Origin: Ardenticatenaceae bacterium
GTDB taxonomy: Bacteria > Chloroflexota > Anaerolineae > Promineifilales > Promineifilaceae
Length of the DNA: 53,101 nucleotides
Assembly (NCBI GenBank): GCA_020634395.1
Contig: JACKBU010000030.1
Coordinates: forward strand, 1-53,101
Direction of reading: 5' to 3'
This document shows positions 1 to 7,382 of this stretch, in pieces. Made by a program: the position numbers and the translations under genes. Position 1 is the stretch's first letter, and every line of letters begins with the position of its first letter. A model generated the notes under the pieces. That model saw nothing but the letters and a program-made list of their open reading frames with translations, was not told the DNA's origin and searched no databases.

Positions 1-1043
1 ACCTGGTGCAGATAGACGGGCAGACGGCCGCTTTGCCCAGCGATGGTTACCACCAATTTTTGCTCTATCGCCAGGATTGGTTCGCCGATAGCAATCTGGC
101 CGCGCCTGATAATTACGCCGGTATGTTGGCCGCGGCCGAAGCCCTCTATGACCCGGAAAACCTGCGTTCCGGCTTTGTCATCCCCACCGAATCGAATCTG
201 CTCACCACCCATCAAGCTTTTGAGCACCTGGCTACGGCCAACGGCTGCCAGCTCATCGACGACAGCGGTGAGGTGCTGCTGCTGGATCAGGCCTGCCAGC
301 AGGCCATCAATTTCTACTACAACATCGTCCACCAGTTCAGCCCCATCGGCGTGCAGACGGATACCAGCGCCCGCAACGCTTATCTGGAGGGCCGCACGGG
401 GATGATCATGGCTTCGCCGCGCATCCTGCCCATGCTGGCGGGACTGGTTCCGGAGCAACGGCCGTCCTGCCCGGAGTGCGCCGCAAATCCTGAGCATTTG
501 GTCGAAAACAGTGGTATCATCACCCGCATTCAGGGGTACGGCGATACGTCGGCGGCTTTTGGTGAGTTGACCTATCTGGGCATTACCCGCAAAGCCGACC
601 CGGAAACGGCCGTGGCCTTCGCCGATTACTGGTTCAACGAAGGATACGAAACCTGGTTAGCCGTAGAACCAGAGCGTAAAGTGCCGATGCGCCTGGGCAC
701 CCCTGAAGATCCCCGTCGTTTCATCGACGCCTGGGCCGATCGTCCCCTGGTGGACGGGGGGCAAAGTCTGTCCGACATTTTTGACGAGGAAGTTATCGCC
801 CAACTGCGTGACGGCATTGCTGGCTCTGAACGTTGGGGGTTTCGCGAAGGGCAGGGCAGCCTGATGGCCACGTTATACCAGGAGTTAACTTTTTCCATCG
901 TACTGCAAGAAATGTTGAGCGGTTACTTTAACGTAGATAAAACGATCTTCGAGGCATACAATCGCGTGGTGGACCTTATCCCCGATTATGCCTTCCCGAT
1001 TGTTCTGGAACCGACGCTGGAACCAACGCCGGAAAATGAGTAA
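1..1043 (+). CDS. ABC transporter extracellular solute-binding protein, family 1-like (5' truncated)
   Basis: The frame is open from the left edge, so the gene begins outside the window; about 346 residues are visible, and the GTG at 6 is an internal valine. The visible N-terminus, with IDGQTAALPSDG followed by FLLYRQDWF, resembles the mid-region of family 1 (maltose/sugar-type) binding proteins, in which a 'dGkiyalP' strand precedes the residues that name the substrate cleft. Further on, NAYLEGRTGMIMASPRIL resembles the usual 'F..Gkaam...g.w' segment. These proteins capture a solute outside the membrane for an ABC importer; the permeases would lie upstream. The C-terminus is Pro/Thr/Glu-rich. 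The next gene follows after 9 nt. Family assignment is fairly sure, the substrate is unknown. Confidence 0.75.
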   Translation, partial: LVQIDGQTAALPSDGYHQFLLYRQDWFADSNLAAPDNYAGMLAAAEALYDPENLRSGFVIPTESNLLTTHQAFEHLATANGCQLIDDSGEVLLLDQACQQAINFYYNIVHQFSPIGVQTDTSARNAYLEGRTGMIMASPRILPMLAGLVPEQRPSCPECAANPEHLVENSGIITRIQGYGDTSAAFGELTYLGITRKADPETAVAFADYWFNEGYETWLAVEPERKVPMRLGTPEDPRRFIDAWADRPLVDGGQSLSDIFDEEVIAQLRDGIAGSERWGFREGQGSLMATLYQELTFSIVLQEMLSGYFNVDKTIFEAYNRVVDLIPDYAFPIVLEPTLEPTPENE

Positions 1044-1052
1044 GGACCATCG

Positions 1053-2060
1053 ATGAGCACCCCGCCTTACGTCGAAGAAAATTTTGGAATCCTCACAGAT
1101 GATAATTTATATCTGGACGCCATTCTCGTAAAGCCGGCGCATCTGACGGATGATAAGCTGCGCGTTTTGCGCGTGTGGGTTCCCAAGTATCCCCTCACCA
1201 AAACCAGCGTGATTACCTGTGCGCGGCAAGAAGTGAAGTCTTATGGGCCAGACGGCCGTATCGCCCACCTGGTCTTCGATTTACGCGGCACAGGCGACAG
1301 CGATGGCGTTTTGGGCCAGCATAACTTCAAGCTGGATTTAGGCGCGATTGCCGCCTGGGCCGAAGAGCGTTTTGGCAAAATCAATTTTGGCTTCCTGGGC
1401 ACACCTTCTATCCGAGACGGCCGTGTGAATGTTTGGCCGCTGCGCTCTGGGGCCGTCATGGAAACCTACTACTACAACGCTGTCGGTTCCCACGAATTGG
1501 TGCCGCCTGTTTTGGTCTACCTTTCCACCTACGGCCACTTTGGCCAGTCCGACGAAAAACTGTGCCGCCAGCTTGCCCAGAGAGGATATGCCGTGTATGG
1601 GCTGGACCCTCTGCGCTATTTGCTGCACGCCAGCCTGCAAGAGCGGCTAACGCCGGAGCTTTTGTGGGAAGATTTGCGCATTTTCATCCAGATGCTGCCG
1701 GATAATCCCATCATGCTAGGGCAGCCGATGGGGGCCGGATTGGCGATTATGTGGGGCGCGGGAACCGACAAAGTGGAGGGTGTGGTGGCTGTTGGCCGCG
1801 CACAGGTTGGTTTGCAGCCTGCACATATTTTTGTCACCGAGAACCCTTACAATTTTTTGCTGACGCGCCAGGTAAGCAAGTTGGCGCCACGGCCGTTGGC
1901 CCTGGTGCGCCACAACGGTCATCCCATGGGCGGCGACGAGGAGGAACTGTCGGCGCTGTTCAAAAGCAGCCAGGCGCCGCGGCGTTTTGAAGCCGTCGAC
2001 GAAATCAACGCCAGTTTCTTAAACGAGATGCTTAACTGGATCAGGGCCAATTCAAGCTAG
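1053..2060 (+). CDS. alpha/beta-hydrolase-fold protein with altered nucleophile elbow
   Basis: 335 aa. The ATG at 1053 has AAGGA six bases upstream and lies 9 nt after the binding-protein gene, so the two are probably cotranscribed. DLRGTGDSDG (around residues 76-85) is the typical strand/turn of alpha/beta hydrolases. The expected nucleophile motif G-x-S-x-G appears at about residues 223-227 as GQPMG, followed by AG, so the serine position (residue 225, codon CCG at 1725-1727) is proline. A GHPMGG near the C-terminus may supply the histidine. By sequence it is probably not a classical serine hydrolase; it may be a binding or scaffold protein, or use another nucleophile. Substrate unknown. 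Confidence 0.6.
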   Translation: MSTPPYVEENFGILTDDNLYLDAILVKPAHLTDDKLRVLRVWVPKYPLTKTSVITCARQEVKSYGPDGRIAHLVFDLRGTGDSDGVLGQHNFKLDLGAIAAWAEERFGKINFGFLGTPSIRDGRVNVWPLRSGAVMETYYYNAVGSHELVPPVLVYLSTYGHFGQSDEKLCRQLAQRGYAVYGLDPLRYLLHASLQERLTPELLWEDLRIFIQMLPDNPIMLGQPMGAGLAIMWGAGTDKVEGVVAVGRAQVGLQPAHIFVTENPYNFLLTRQVSKLAPRPLALVRHNGHPMGGDEEELSALFKSSQAPRRFEAVDEINASFLNEMLNWIRANSS

Positions 2061-2127
2061 CCTGAAGCCGTTTTGCCTGGTTCGGCAGCCGGCGATGGCT
2101 CAATTTAAACTGAGAAAGGTTGGAATA

Positions 2128-3147
2128 ATGATGATTGTAATCATGGAAGCGCAGGCCACGATGAAGGAAAAATCGGCCGTTATTGCGCGGGCTGAAGCGC
2201 AGGGATTTAAGATCCATCTGTCGGATGGCAAAGAGCGCACCATCATTGGCATCATCGGCAACGAGCGCAATTTGGACAAGGAACAAATTGAACGCATGCC
2301 CGGTGTGGAGCGCGTGGTGCCTGTTTTGAAACCCTTCAAGGTCGCCAGCCGCGAATTTAATCCCGAAGACACCGTTTTTCCCATCGGCCAGCACGATGTG
2401 GGCGGCAAAGACCTGATCATCATGGCCGGGCCGTGCTCGGTGGAAAGCCGCAGCCAGATCATCGAGACGGCCCACGCCGTGAAGGAAGCCGGCGCCCACA
2501 TCTTGCGCGGCGGCGCGTACAAGCCGCGGTCGTCGCCTTATTCGTTCCAGGGCATGGGCGAAGAGGGCCTGAAATACCTGGCCGAAGCGCGTGAAGAGAC
2601 CGGTCTGCCCGTCATTACCGAGGTGATGGAGCCGGCGCTGGTGCCGCTGGTAGCGGAATATGCCGACATTTTGCAGATCGGAGCGCGCAACATGCAAAAT
2701 TACGCCCTGCTCCACGCCGTGGGCAAGTCGCAGCAGCCGGTGCTGCTGAAGCGGGGCATGAGCAGCCTGATTGAAGAGTGGTTGATGTGTGCCGAGTACA
2801 TTCTGAGCCACGGCAACACGCGCGTGATGTTGTGCGAACGGGGCATCCGCACCTTCGAGAAGTACACGCGCAATACGTTCGACATCAACGCCATCGCTGT
2901 GGCCAAGCAGATGACCCATCTACCGGTGATTGCCGATCCCAGCCACGGAACGGGGAAGTGGGAATACGTGGCGCCGGTAGCCAAAGCGGCCGTCGCTGCC
3001 GGGGCAGACGGTATCATCGTGGAGGTGCATCCTCACCCGGACGAAGCGCTGTCCGATGGTCTGCAGTCGTTGAAGCCGGAAAAGTTTGCCAAATTGGTGG
3101 AAGATTTAAAGCGTCTGGCTGAATCGGTAGACCGCAGCGTGCCGTAG
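2128..3147 (+). CDS. aroF: 3-deoxy-7-phosphoheptulonate (DAHP) synthase, type I-beta
   Basis: 339 aa from the ATG at 2128; an in-frame ATG lies further upstream at 2095, but AGAAAGG at 2113-2119 sits eight bases before 2128. The enzyme condenses phosphoenolpyruvate and erythrose-4-phosphate in the first step of the shikimate pathway. Residues 1-75 form a ferredoxin-like/ACT-like regulatory domain as in the Thermotoga-type enzymes. The catalytic TIM barrel follows with AGPCSVES (about 100-107), KPRSSPYSFQG (from 132) and the late DPSHGTG. A hairpin terminator follows the gene. No ACGGCCGT motif occurs inside it, unlike most neighbours. aroF is used in the generic sense; the family assignment is very secure. 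Confidence 0.95.
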   Translation: MMIVIMEAQATMKEKSAVIARAEAQGFKIHLSDGKERTIIGIIGNERNLDKEQIERMPGVERVVPVLKPFKVASREFNPEDTVFPIGQHDVGGKDLIIMAGPCSVESRSQIIETAHAVKEAGAHILRGGAYKPRSSPYSFQGMGEEGLKYLAEAREETGLPVITEVMEPALVPLVAEYADILQIGARNMQNYALLHAVGKSQQPVLLKRGMSSLIEEWLMCAEYILSHGNTRVMLCERGIRTFEKYTRNTFDINAIAVAKQMTHLPVIADPSHGTGKWEYVAPVAKAAVAAGADGIIVEVHPHPDEALSDGLQSLKPEKFAKLVEDLKRLAESVDRSVP

Positions 3148-3158
3148 CGCCTAATGTG

Positions 3159-3194
3159 TGAGGCGTGACAACTTTTGCTCACGCCTCATGTTTT
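3159..3194. terminator. hairpin between convergent aroF and NUDIX genes
   Basis: A 10-bp perfect stem (TGAGGCGTGA at 3159-3168 with its complement at 3179-3188) encloses a 10-nt loop and is followed by TGTTTTA. It lies between the convergent aroF and NUDIX genes. The T-run is short, so strength is uncertain. Confidence 0.6.
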
Positions 3195-3226
3195 ACGCGC
3201 GGTTAATTGCCAACCTTCTGTAATCC

Positions 3227-3664
3227 TTAGTCCCCCATCGCCAGGGCAGCCAGCAGTTCTTTTTCGGGGAGAGGGCCGGGGTAAACGGCCGTTTCCCGCA
3301 ACTCCTGTATGTCTATCCAGTCTAGCTTGTACCGGTTATCCGGTGAATGATAGGGAAATTCTGCAAGATTTAGCTGGGGTGTGCCGGTATACTGCCGAAT
3401 CAGATAGGCGTATTCAATTTGATCAAACGACTGCCCATCACCCATCATGGTGGTGAAGCGGCGCGTCCAGACCTGCGGGCCAAGGGTGACGGTGAGACTG
3501 GTTTCCTCCAGGGCTTCGCGCCGGGCCGCTTCGGCCAGGCTTTCGCCCGGTTCTACGCCGCCGCCGGGAATGACCATGAAGGCACGGCCGTTGCGCCAGC
3601 GCCGGATCACCAACAGTTTGTCGTCGCGGACAATGAGCAGGGTAACACGTTGTCGAATCGTCAT
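3227..3664 (-). CDS. NUDIX hydrolase
   Basis: 145 aa. The NUDIX box occupies residues 35-57 (G35, E41, R49-E50, E53-E54), with serine instead of the last glycine of the consensus. These residues bind the divalent metals used to cleave a nucleoside diphosphate linked to another group. The start ATG overlaps the stop of the upstream glycerophosphodiesterase (ATGA at 3661-3664), so the two are translationally coupled in one three-gene unit. A housekeeping or nucleotide-sugar pyrophosphatase role is possible; substrate cannot be read from the sequence. Confidence 0.88.
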   Translation of the reverse strand: MTIRQRVTLLIVRDDKLLVIRRWRNGRAFMVIPGGGVEPGESLAEAARREALEETSLTVTLGPQVWTRRFTTMMGDGQSFDQIEYAYLIRQYTGTPQLNLAEFPYHSPDNRYKLDWIDIQELRETAVYPGPLPEKELLAALAMGD

Positions 3665-4476
3665 AAAAGTCTCCCAAAAAGGCGCAGAGCGCGATCCGGA
3701 TAATCGGTGATCAGGCCGTCCACCCCCCAGGCGGCCAGGCGCTGCATGTCGGCCGGATCGTTGACGGTCCAGACGTGGATGGCTAGGCCGCAGCGGTGCA
3801 CGGCCTGGATAAAGCGCGGGGTGACGACGTGCAGACGGCCGTTATACTCTGAAGGCTGCACCGCCTGCCCGCCACCGCCATACAAGCGGCCCAAGCCTAA
3901 CCGGCTGAGTATAAACAGGCGCCGGGTCTCCGGCAGCGAGGCCACGGAAGCGGCTTCCGGCAGGCCGCGTCGAAAAGCATCTACCGCGGCAGCGTGGAAA
4001 GAGCCGACCATCACGTCTTGGTCGCGGCCATAGCGGTGGATCAGGTCGATGAACGGCCGTACCAGCGGCGGCTCTTGCTGCTTCATGTCGATGTTGATCC
4101 ACCGCTCCGGGAAGGCGGCGAACACTTCTTCCAGGGTGGGGATGGTAAACCCCTGGCCGCGAAAAGGAAAAGTGTGGCCGCCGTCGGAAGTCCAGTGGTA
4201 GCCGGCATCTAGCTGCTTCAGCTCGGCCAGCGATTTTTCTTTGATCAGGCCACGGCCGTTGGTGGTGCGGTCCACGAACTCGTCGTGGCAGACAACCAGC
4301 ACGCCGTCGGCCGTCAGGTGAATGTCCAGTTCGAGGCCGTCCACGCCCCAGTCAACTGCCTGCTGGAAAGAGGGCAGCGTGTTTTCCGGCAGATGCCCGG
4401 CCGCGCCGCGATGTCCCAGGATGAGCGGACGGCCGTTTTGGGCAAAGGGATGCGTGGGCGTGGCTCTGGCTGGCAT
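3661..4476 (-). CDS. ugpQ: glycerophosphodiester phosphodiesterase, cytoplasmic paralogue
   Basis: 271 aa, no signal peptide. It hydrolyses glycerophosphodiesters (deacylated phospholipids) to glycerol-3-phosphate and an alcohol. The family motifs are intact: GHRGA with H22, PENT at 30-33, E49 and D51 in ELDIH, and H64 in CHDE, the metal and catalytic residues of GDPD enzymes. The gene begins one base after the stop of a second GDPD gene and overlaps the NUDIX gene by 4 nt. No Shine-Dalgarno sequence precedes the ATG, which fits translational coupling. The two GDPDs share many blocks (for example DRTT.G.G, QLDAGY.WT, TVNDPADMQRL), so they arose by tandem duplication. Confidence 0.9.
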   Translation of the reverse strand: MPARATPTHPFAQNGRPLILGHRGAAGHLPENTLPSFQQAVDWGVDGLELDIHLTADGVLVVCHDEFVDRTTNGRGLIKEKSLAELKQLDAGYHWTSDGGHTFPFRGQGFTIPTLEEVFAAFPERWINIDMKQQEPPLVRPFIDLIHRYGRDQDVMVGSFHAAAVDAFRRGLPEAASVASLPETRRLFILSRLGLGRLYGGGGQAVQPSEYNGRLHVVTPRFIQAVHRCGLAIHVWTVNDPADMQRLAAWGVDGLITDYPDRALRLFGRLL

Positions 4477-4477
4477 G

Positions 4478-5362
4478 TTAACGGCGGCCCAAAACCTCTA
4501 AGAGCAAGTCCGGACGATCGGTAATGATGCCATCCACGCCCAGGTCGATGAGCCGCTGCATGTCGGCCGGATCGTTCACCGTCCAGACGTGCACGTCGAT
4601 GTTGCGTTCGTGCGCCCCGGTCACAAAACGGTCGGTGACGACGTGCAGGCTGCCGGAATATTCCGGCACCTGGAACGCTTCGCCGGGCGGGCCAAAGAGG
4701 CGGCCCAGGTGGAGTGTATTCAAAACAAAGAAGCGGCGAATTTCCGGTTCGGTCATGGAAGAGGCAACGCCGGGGCATTTTTCGCGGAATTCCACCATCG
4801 TGTCGGGGTGGAAGGAGGGGATGAGCACCTGATCCCGCATGTCATACTGCTCCAGCAGATCGCAGAAGGTTTGGACGATGGAGGGATCGCTTTGCTTGAT
4901 TTCGATGTTCATGGGCATGTCGGGGAAGGCGGCGAACACTTCTTCCAGGGTGGGCACGGTAATGCCCTGGCCGCGGTAGGGGTAAGTCTGCCCCTCGTCG
5001 TCGGTCCAGTAGTAGCCGGCATCGAGTTGTTTGATTTGGGCCAGGGTGAGATCCTGGATACGGCCGTTGCCGTCAGTCGTTCTGTCCACGGTGTCGTCGT
5101 GCATCACCACCAGCACGCCATCTTGGGTGCTGTGGATGTCCATTTCCAACACATCCACGCCCAGGGCCACGGCATTTTCAAAGGCGGGCATGGTATTGCT
5201 GGGGCGCAGTTGCTCGCCGCCCTGGTGGGCGATCACCAGCGGCCGGGCCTGATCAAAAAATGGATAGTCGGCCGCCCGCGGTGTGACGAGGGCCAGAACC
5301 AGGATGATGCCGGCCAATAAAATTAAGAAGCTGAGGGCAATGATTCCAATTCGACGCAGCAT
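4478..5362 (-). CDS. membrane-anchored glycerophosphodiester phosphodiesterase paralogue
   Basis: 294 aa from the ATG at 5362, chosen because GGAGGAC lies seven bases upstream; the open frame extends to 5479 without support. Residues 5-26 form a hydrophobic anchor, so the catalytic domain should face outward. Catalytic positions are H46, E73, D75 and H88, but the usual HRG is H46-Q47-G, and PENT is PSNT. The histidine and acidic ligands are therefore retained while the neighbouring arginine is glutamine. The first gene of the GDPD-GDPD-NUDIX unit, it probably releases glycerol-3-phosphate from extracellular lipid head groups. The substitution may alter activity. Confidence 0.87.
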   Translation of the reverse strand: MLRRIGIIALSFLILLAGIILVLALVTPRAADYPFFDQARPLVIAHQGGEQLRPSNTMPAFENAVALGVDVLEMDIHSTQDGVLVVMHDDTVDRTTDGNGRIQDLTLAQIKQLDAGYYWTDDEGQTYPYRGQGITVPTLEEVFAAFPDMPMNIEIKQSDPSIVQTFCDLLEQYDMRDQVLIPSFHPDTMVEFREKCPGVASSMTEPEIRRFFVLNTLHLGRLFGPPGEAFQVPEYSGSLHVVTDRFVTGAHERNIDVHVWTVNDPADMQRLIDLGVDGIITDRPDLLLEVLGRR

Positions 5363-5703
5363 GAAGTCCTCCATACGTAAGGTGGCCGAATTGTAGTCGG
5401 GTGTGGAGAAAAGCTCAAACGGGGAGGTGGGGGTAACGGCCGTTTCCTCCTCACATCTTTTAGACGTTACGCCTCTCACCGGTAGCCAGTCTGGACCTAA
5501 ACTTGTTAGGAGCCGCGCCGCGGCGCATAATTACAGCGATCTGAACCATTCGTAACAAGAAATAGGCTGCTTGGCTCATTTTGCCGTTCAAAGCAGAGTC
5601 TCCATGAGCAAGAGCGCCCCCATAGCGATGAAAATGGGCAACGAGTTGTCGCTAAGGGGCACGAATTTGTGTTAGTTCGTTGCTAATTTCAGGAGGATCA
5701 ATC
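5363..5703. other. 341-nt divergent intergenic region
   Basis: Separates the GDPD operon (-) from the MFS gene (+). It contains one ACGGCCGT near 5434, the palindrome GCGCCGCGGCGC (5515-5526) and a possible rightward promoter at 5503-5531. Between 5540 and 5690 I see no gene and no convincing structure. Confidence 0.6.
5503..5531 (+). promoter_or_regulatory. candidate promoter with palindrome in the spacer (MFS gene)
   Basis: TTGTTA (5503-5508) and CATAAT (5526-5531) are separated by 17 nt. Nearly the whole spacer is the perfect palindrome GCGCCGCGGCGC (5515-5526), a position suited to a repressor or MerR-type activator. The leader to the ATG at 5704 would be long, about 165 nt. Only a motif match. 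Confidence 0.35.
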
Positions 5704-7338
5704 ATGAAAAAATGGGGAGTTCTGATTCTGATGTCTTTGTCCATGTTCATCATCGTCATTGACACGACAATTATGAACGTATCAATCTCAGCCCTGGTCG
5801 CTGATTTGAACACGACAATTAGCGGCATTCAGTCGGCCATTGCTTTGTATGCTCTGGTCATGGCTTCTTTCATGCTGATTGGCGGCAAGCTGGCTGATAT
5901 CGTTGGTAAGAAGCGAATTTTTGTGGTGGGTCTGGTCATCTTTGGCATTGGCACCACAACGGCATCTCTTAGCCACAGTTTGACGGTGCTGCTCATTGGC
6001 TGGTCAGTGCTGGAAGGCATTGGGTCCGCCCTGATGATGCCCAACATCCAGACAATTTTGCGCAGCGAGTACGCTGGCCCGGCACGGGCGACAGCCTATG
6101 GTGTGGTGAGTGCCGTTGCGGCGGCTGGGGCGGCCATTGGTCCCATTGTCGGCGGCTTTTTGACCACTTATGCCAGTTGGCGCTGGGCCTTTCGCCTGGA
6201 AGTGCTGATAGTGATTGTCGTGCTGCTGCTTAGCGGCCGGATTACTCAGGACATACTGCCAGAAAACCGCCCAAAGTTCGATTTTTTAGGCGCGGTTTTG
6301 TCGATTATTGGTTGGGCCAGCATTGTGCTGGGTATTTTGTTGGGGCAGGAATATGGCTTCTGGCTGGCAAAAAAGCCGTTTATGCTGGGCGGGGTGCCAA
6401 TCGCGCCGTTTGGCCTTTCCATCGTGCCCTTCCTGATCGGCTGGGGTGCCCTGGTGATTTTGCTGCTTTTCCGTTGGGAAGCAAGACAAGAGGCAAAGAG
6501 GGCGGATGGCTTGTTCCGGCCTTCGCTGCTTGGTCTGGAAGGGTTGACAGCCGGATTTGCCGTGCGGTTTGTTCATATGGCCATCATGGCGGCATTTTTG
6601 TTCTTGTTGCCGCTGCTGCTGCAGTTGACCTTTGAATATACGGCCATGCAAACGGGGCTGGCGCTCATCCCCTATTCTCTGAGCGTGCTGATTTTTGCGC
6701 TGTTGGGCGCCCGCCTGTCGGCCCGGCTGCCGGCCAAGCGGCTGATTCAGATTGGGTTTGGTCTGGGGATTGCCGGCCTGTTCATCATGACGACGACCAT
6801 CCCGACCGCGGCCAAAGCCACAGACCTGGCGTCGGGCGCTTTGTTTGGGGCGGGTATGGGTTTGGTGGCCTCACAAATTTTGAACCTGATTTTGTCATCG
6901 GGTTCAGCTGAAGAAACGGCCGAAATTGCCGGACTGAACGGCACATTTGAGCAGTTGGGTAATTCGATTGGCGTGGCTTTGGTGGGCACAATCATGTTGA
7001 TGACTCTGTCGGCGGGTATGCAGCAGGCTATTGATGCCAGCAGCGCGTTGGGGCCTGAGGAAAAAACGGCCGTCAACGCGGCCGTCGAAGAGAGCATTGA
7101 GCTGGTCTCTGATTCTCAACTGGAAAGTGCCTTAACGGCTGCAGGGGTCGATCCCGCAGCCCAGCAAGCGCTCGGCGAGACCTACGCCAGGGAACGTACC
7201 CAGGCGTTTCAGGCGGGCATGATGTTTCTGGTCTTTGTTGCTCTCGGAGGTTTCATCATGACCACCGGCCTGTCATCGCGCAAACTTGTTGAAGCCCCAC
7301 AAGAGAAGTCTGCTGATGCGGAAGTGGTTGGGGTCTGA
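5704..7338 (+). CDS. DHA2-family (EmrB/QacA-like) MFS drug efflux transporter
   Basis: 544 aa with about 14 hydrophobic segments, the DHA2 topology. The ATG at 5704 follows AGGAGGA, so the upstream in-frame ATG at 5680 is unlikely. D20 in IDTTIMNV (TM1) and motif A, GGKLADIVGKKR at 60-71, are typical of proton-coupled multidrug antiporters. About 90 polar residues separate the last membrane segments, as often in this group. It presumably exports lipophilic compounds across the cytoplasmic membrane. The P-type ATPase follows after 44 nt in the same direction. The first 1.3 kb lacks ACGGCCGT, unlike its surroundings. Confidence 0.88.
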   Translation: MKKWGVLILMSLSMFIIVIDTTIMNVSISALVADLNTTISGIQSAIALYALVMASFMLIGGKLADIVGKKRIFVVGLVIFGIGTTTASLSHSLTVLLIGWSVLEGIGSALMMPNIQTILRSEYAGPARATAYGVVSAVAAAGAAIGPIVGGFLTTYASWRWAFRLEVLIVIVVLLLSGRITQDILPENRPKFDFLGAVLSIIGWASIVLGILLGQEYGFWLAKKPFMLGGVPIAPFGLSIVPFLIGWGALVILLLFRWEARQEAKRADGLFRPSLLGLEGLTAGFAVRFVHMAIMAAFLFLLPLLLQLTFEYTAMQTGLALIPYSLSVLIFALLGARLSARLPAKRLIQIGFGLGIAGLFIMTTTIPTAAKATDLASGALFGAGMGLVASQILNLILSSGSAEETAEIAGLNGTFEQLGNSIGVALVGTIMLMTLSAGMQQAIDASSALGPEEKTAVNAAVEESIELVSDSQLESALTAAGVDPAAQQALGETYARERTQAFQAGMMFLVFVALGGFIMTTGLSSRKLVEAPQEKSADAEVVGV

Positions 7339-7382
7339 TGACCCTGTAACTTGAACTTTGGTTTGGAAAAAGGAAAAACTAT

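Noticed and set aside
2041..2919. 292-codon minus-strand open frame opposite aroF
   Set aside because: Antisense to a certain enzyme gene; no ribosome-binding site or domain.
5680..5703. Upstream ATG of the MFS gene at 5680
   Set aside because: AGGAGGA is correctly spaced for the ATG at 5704, and the protein then begins directly with the first membrane helix.
5704..7338. MFS gene as a horizontally acquired island because it lacks ACGGCCGT in its first 1.3 kb
   Set aside because: Other conserved genes show equal depletion, and no mobile element or tRNA borders it; evidence is insufficient.
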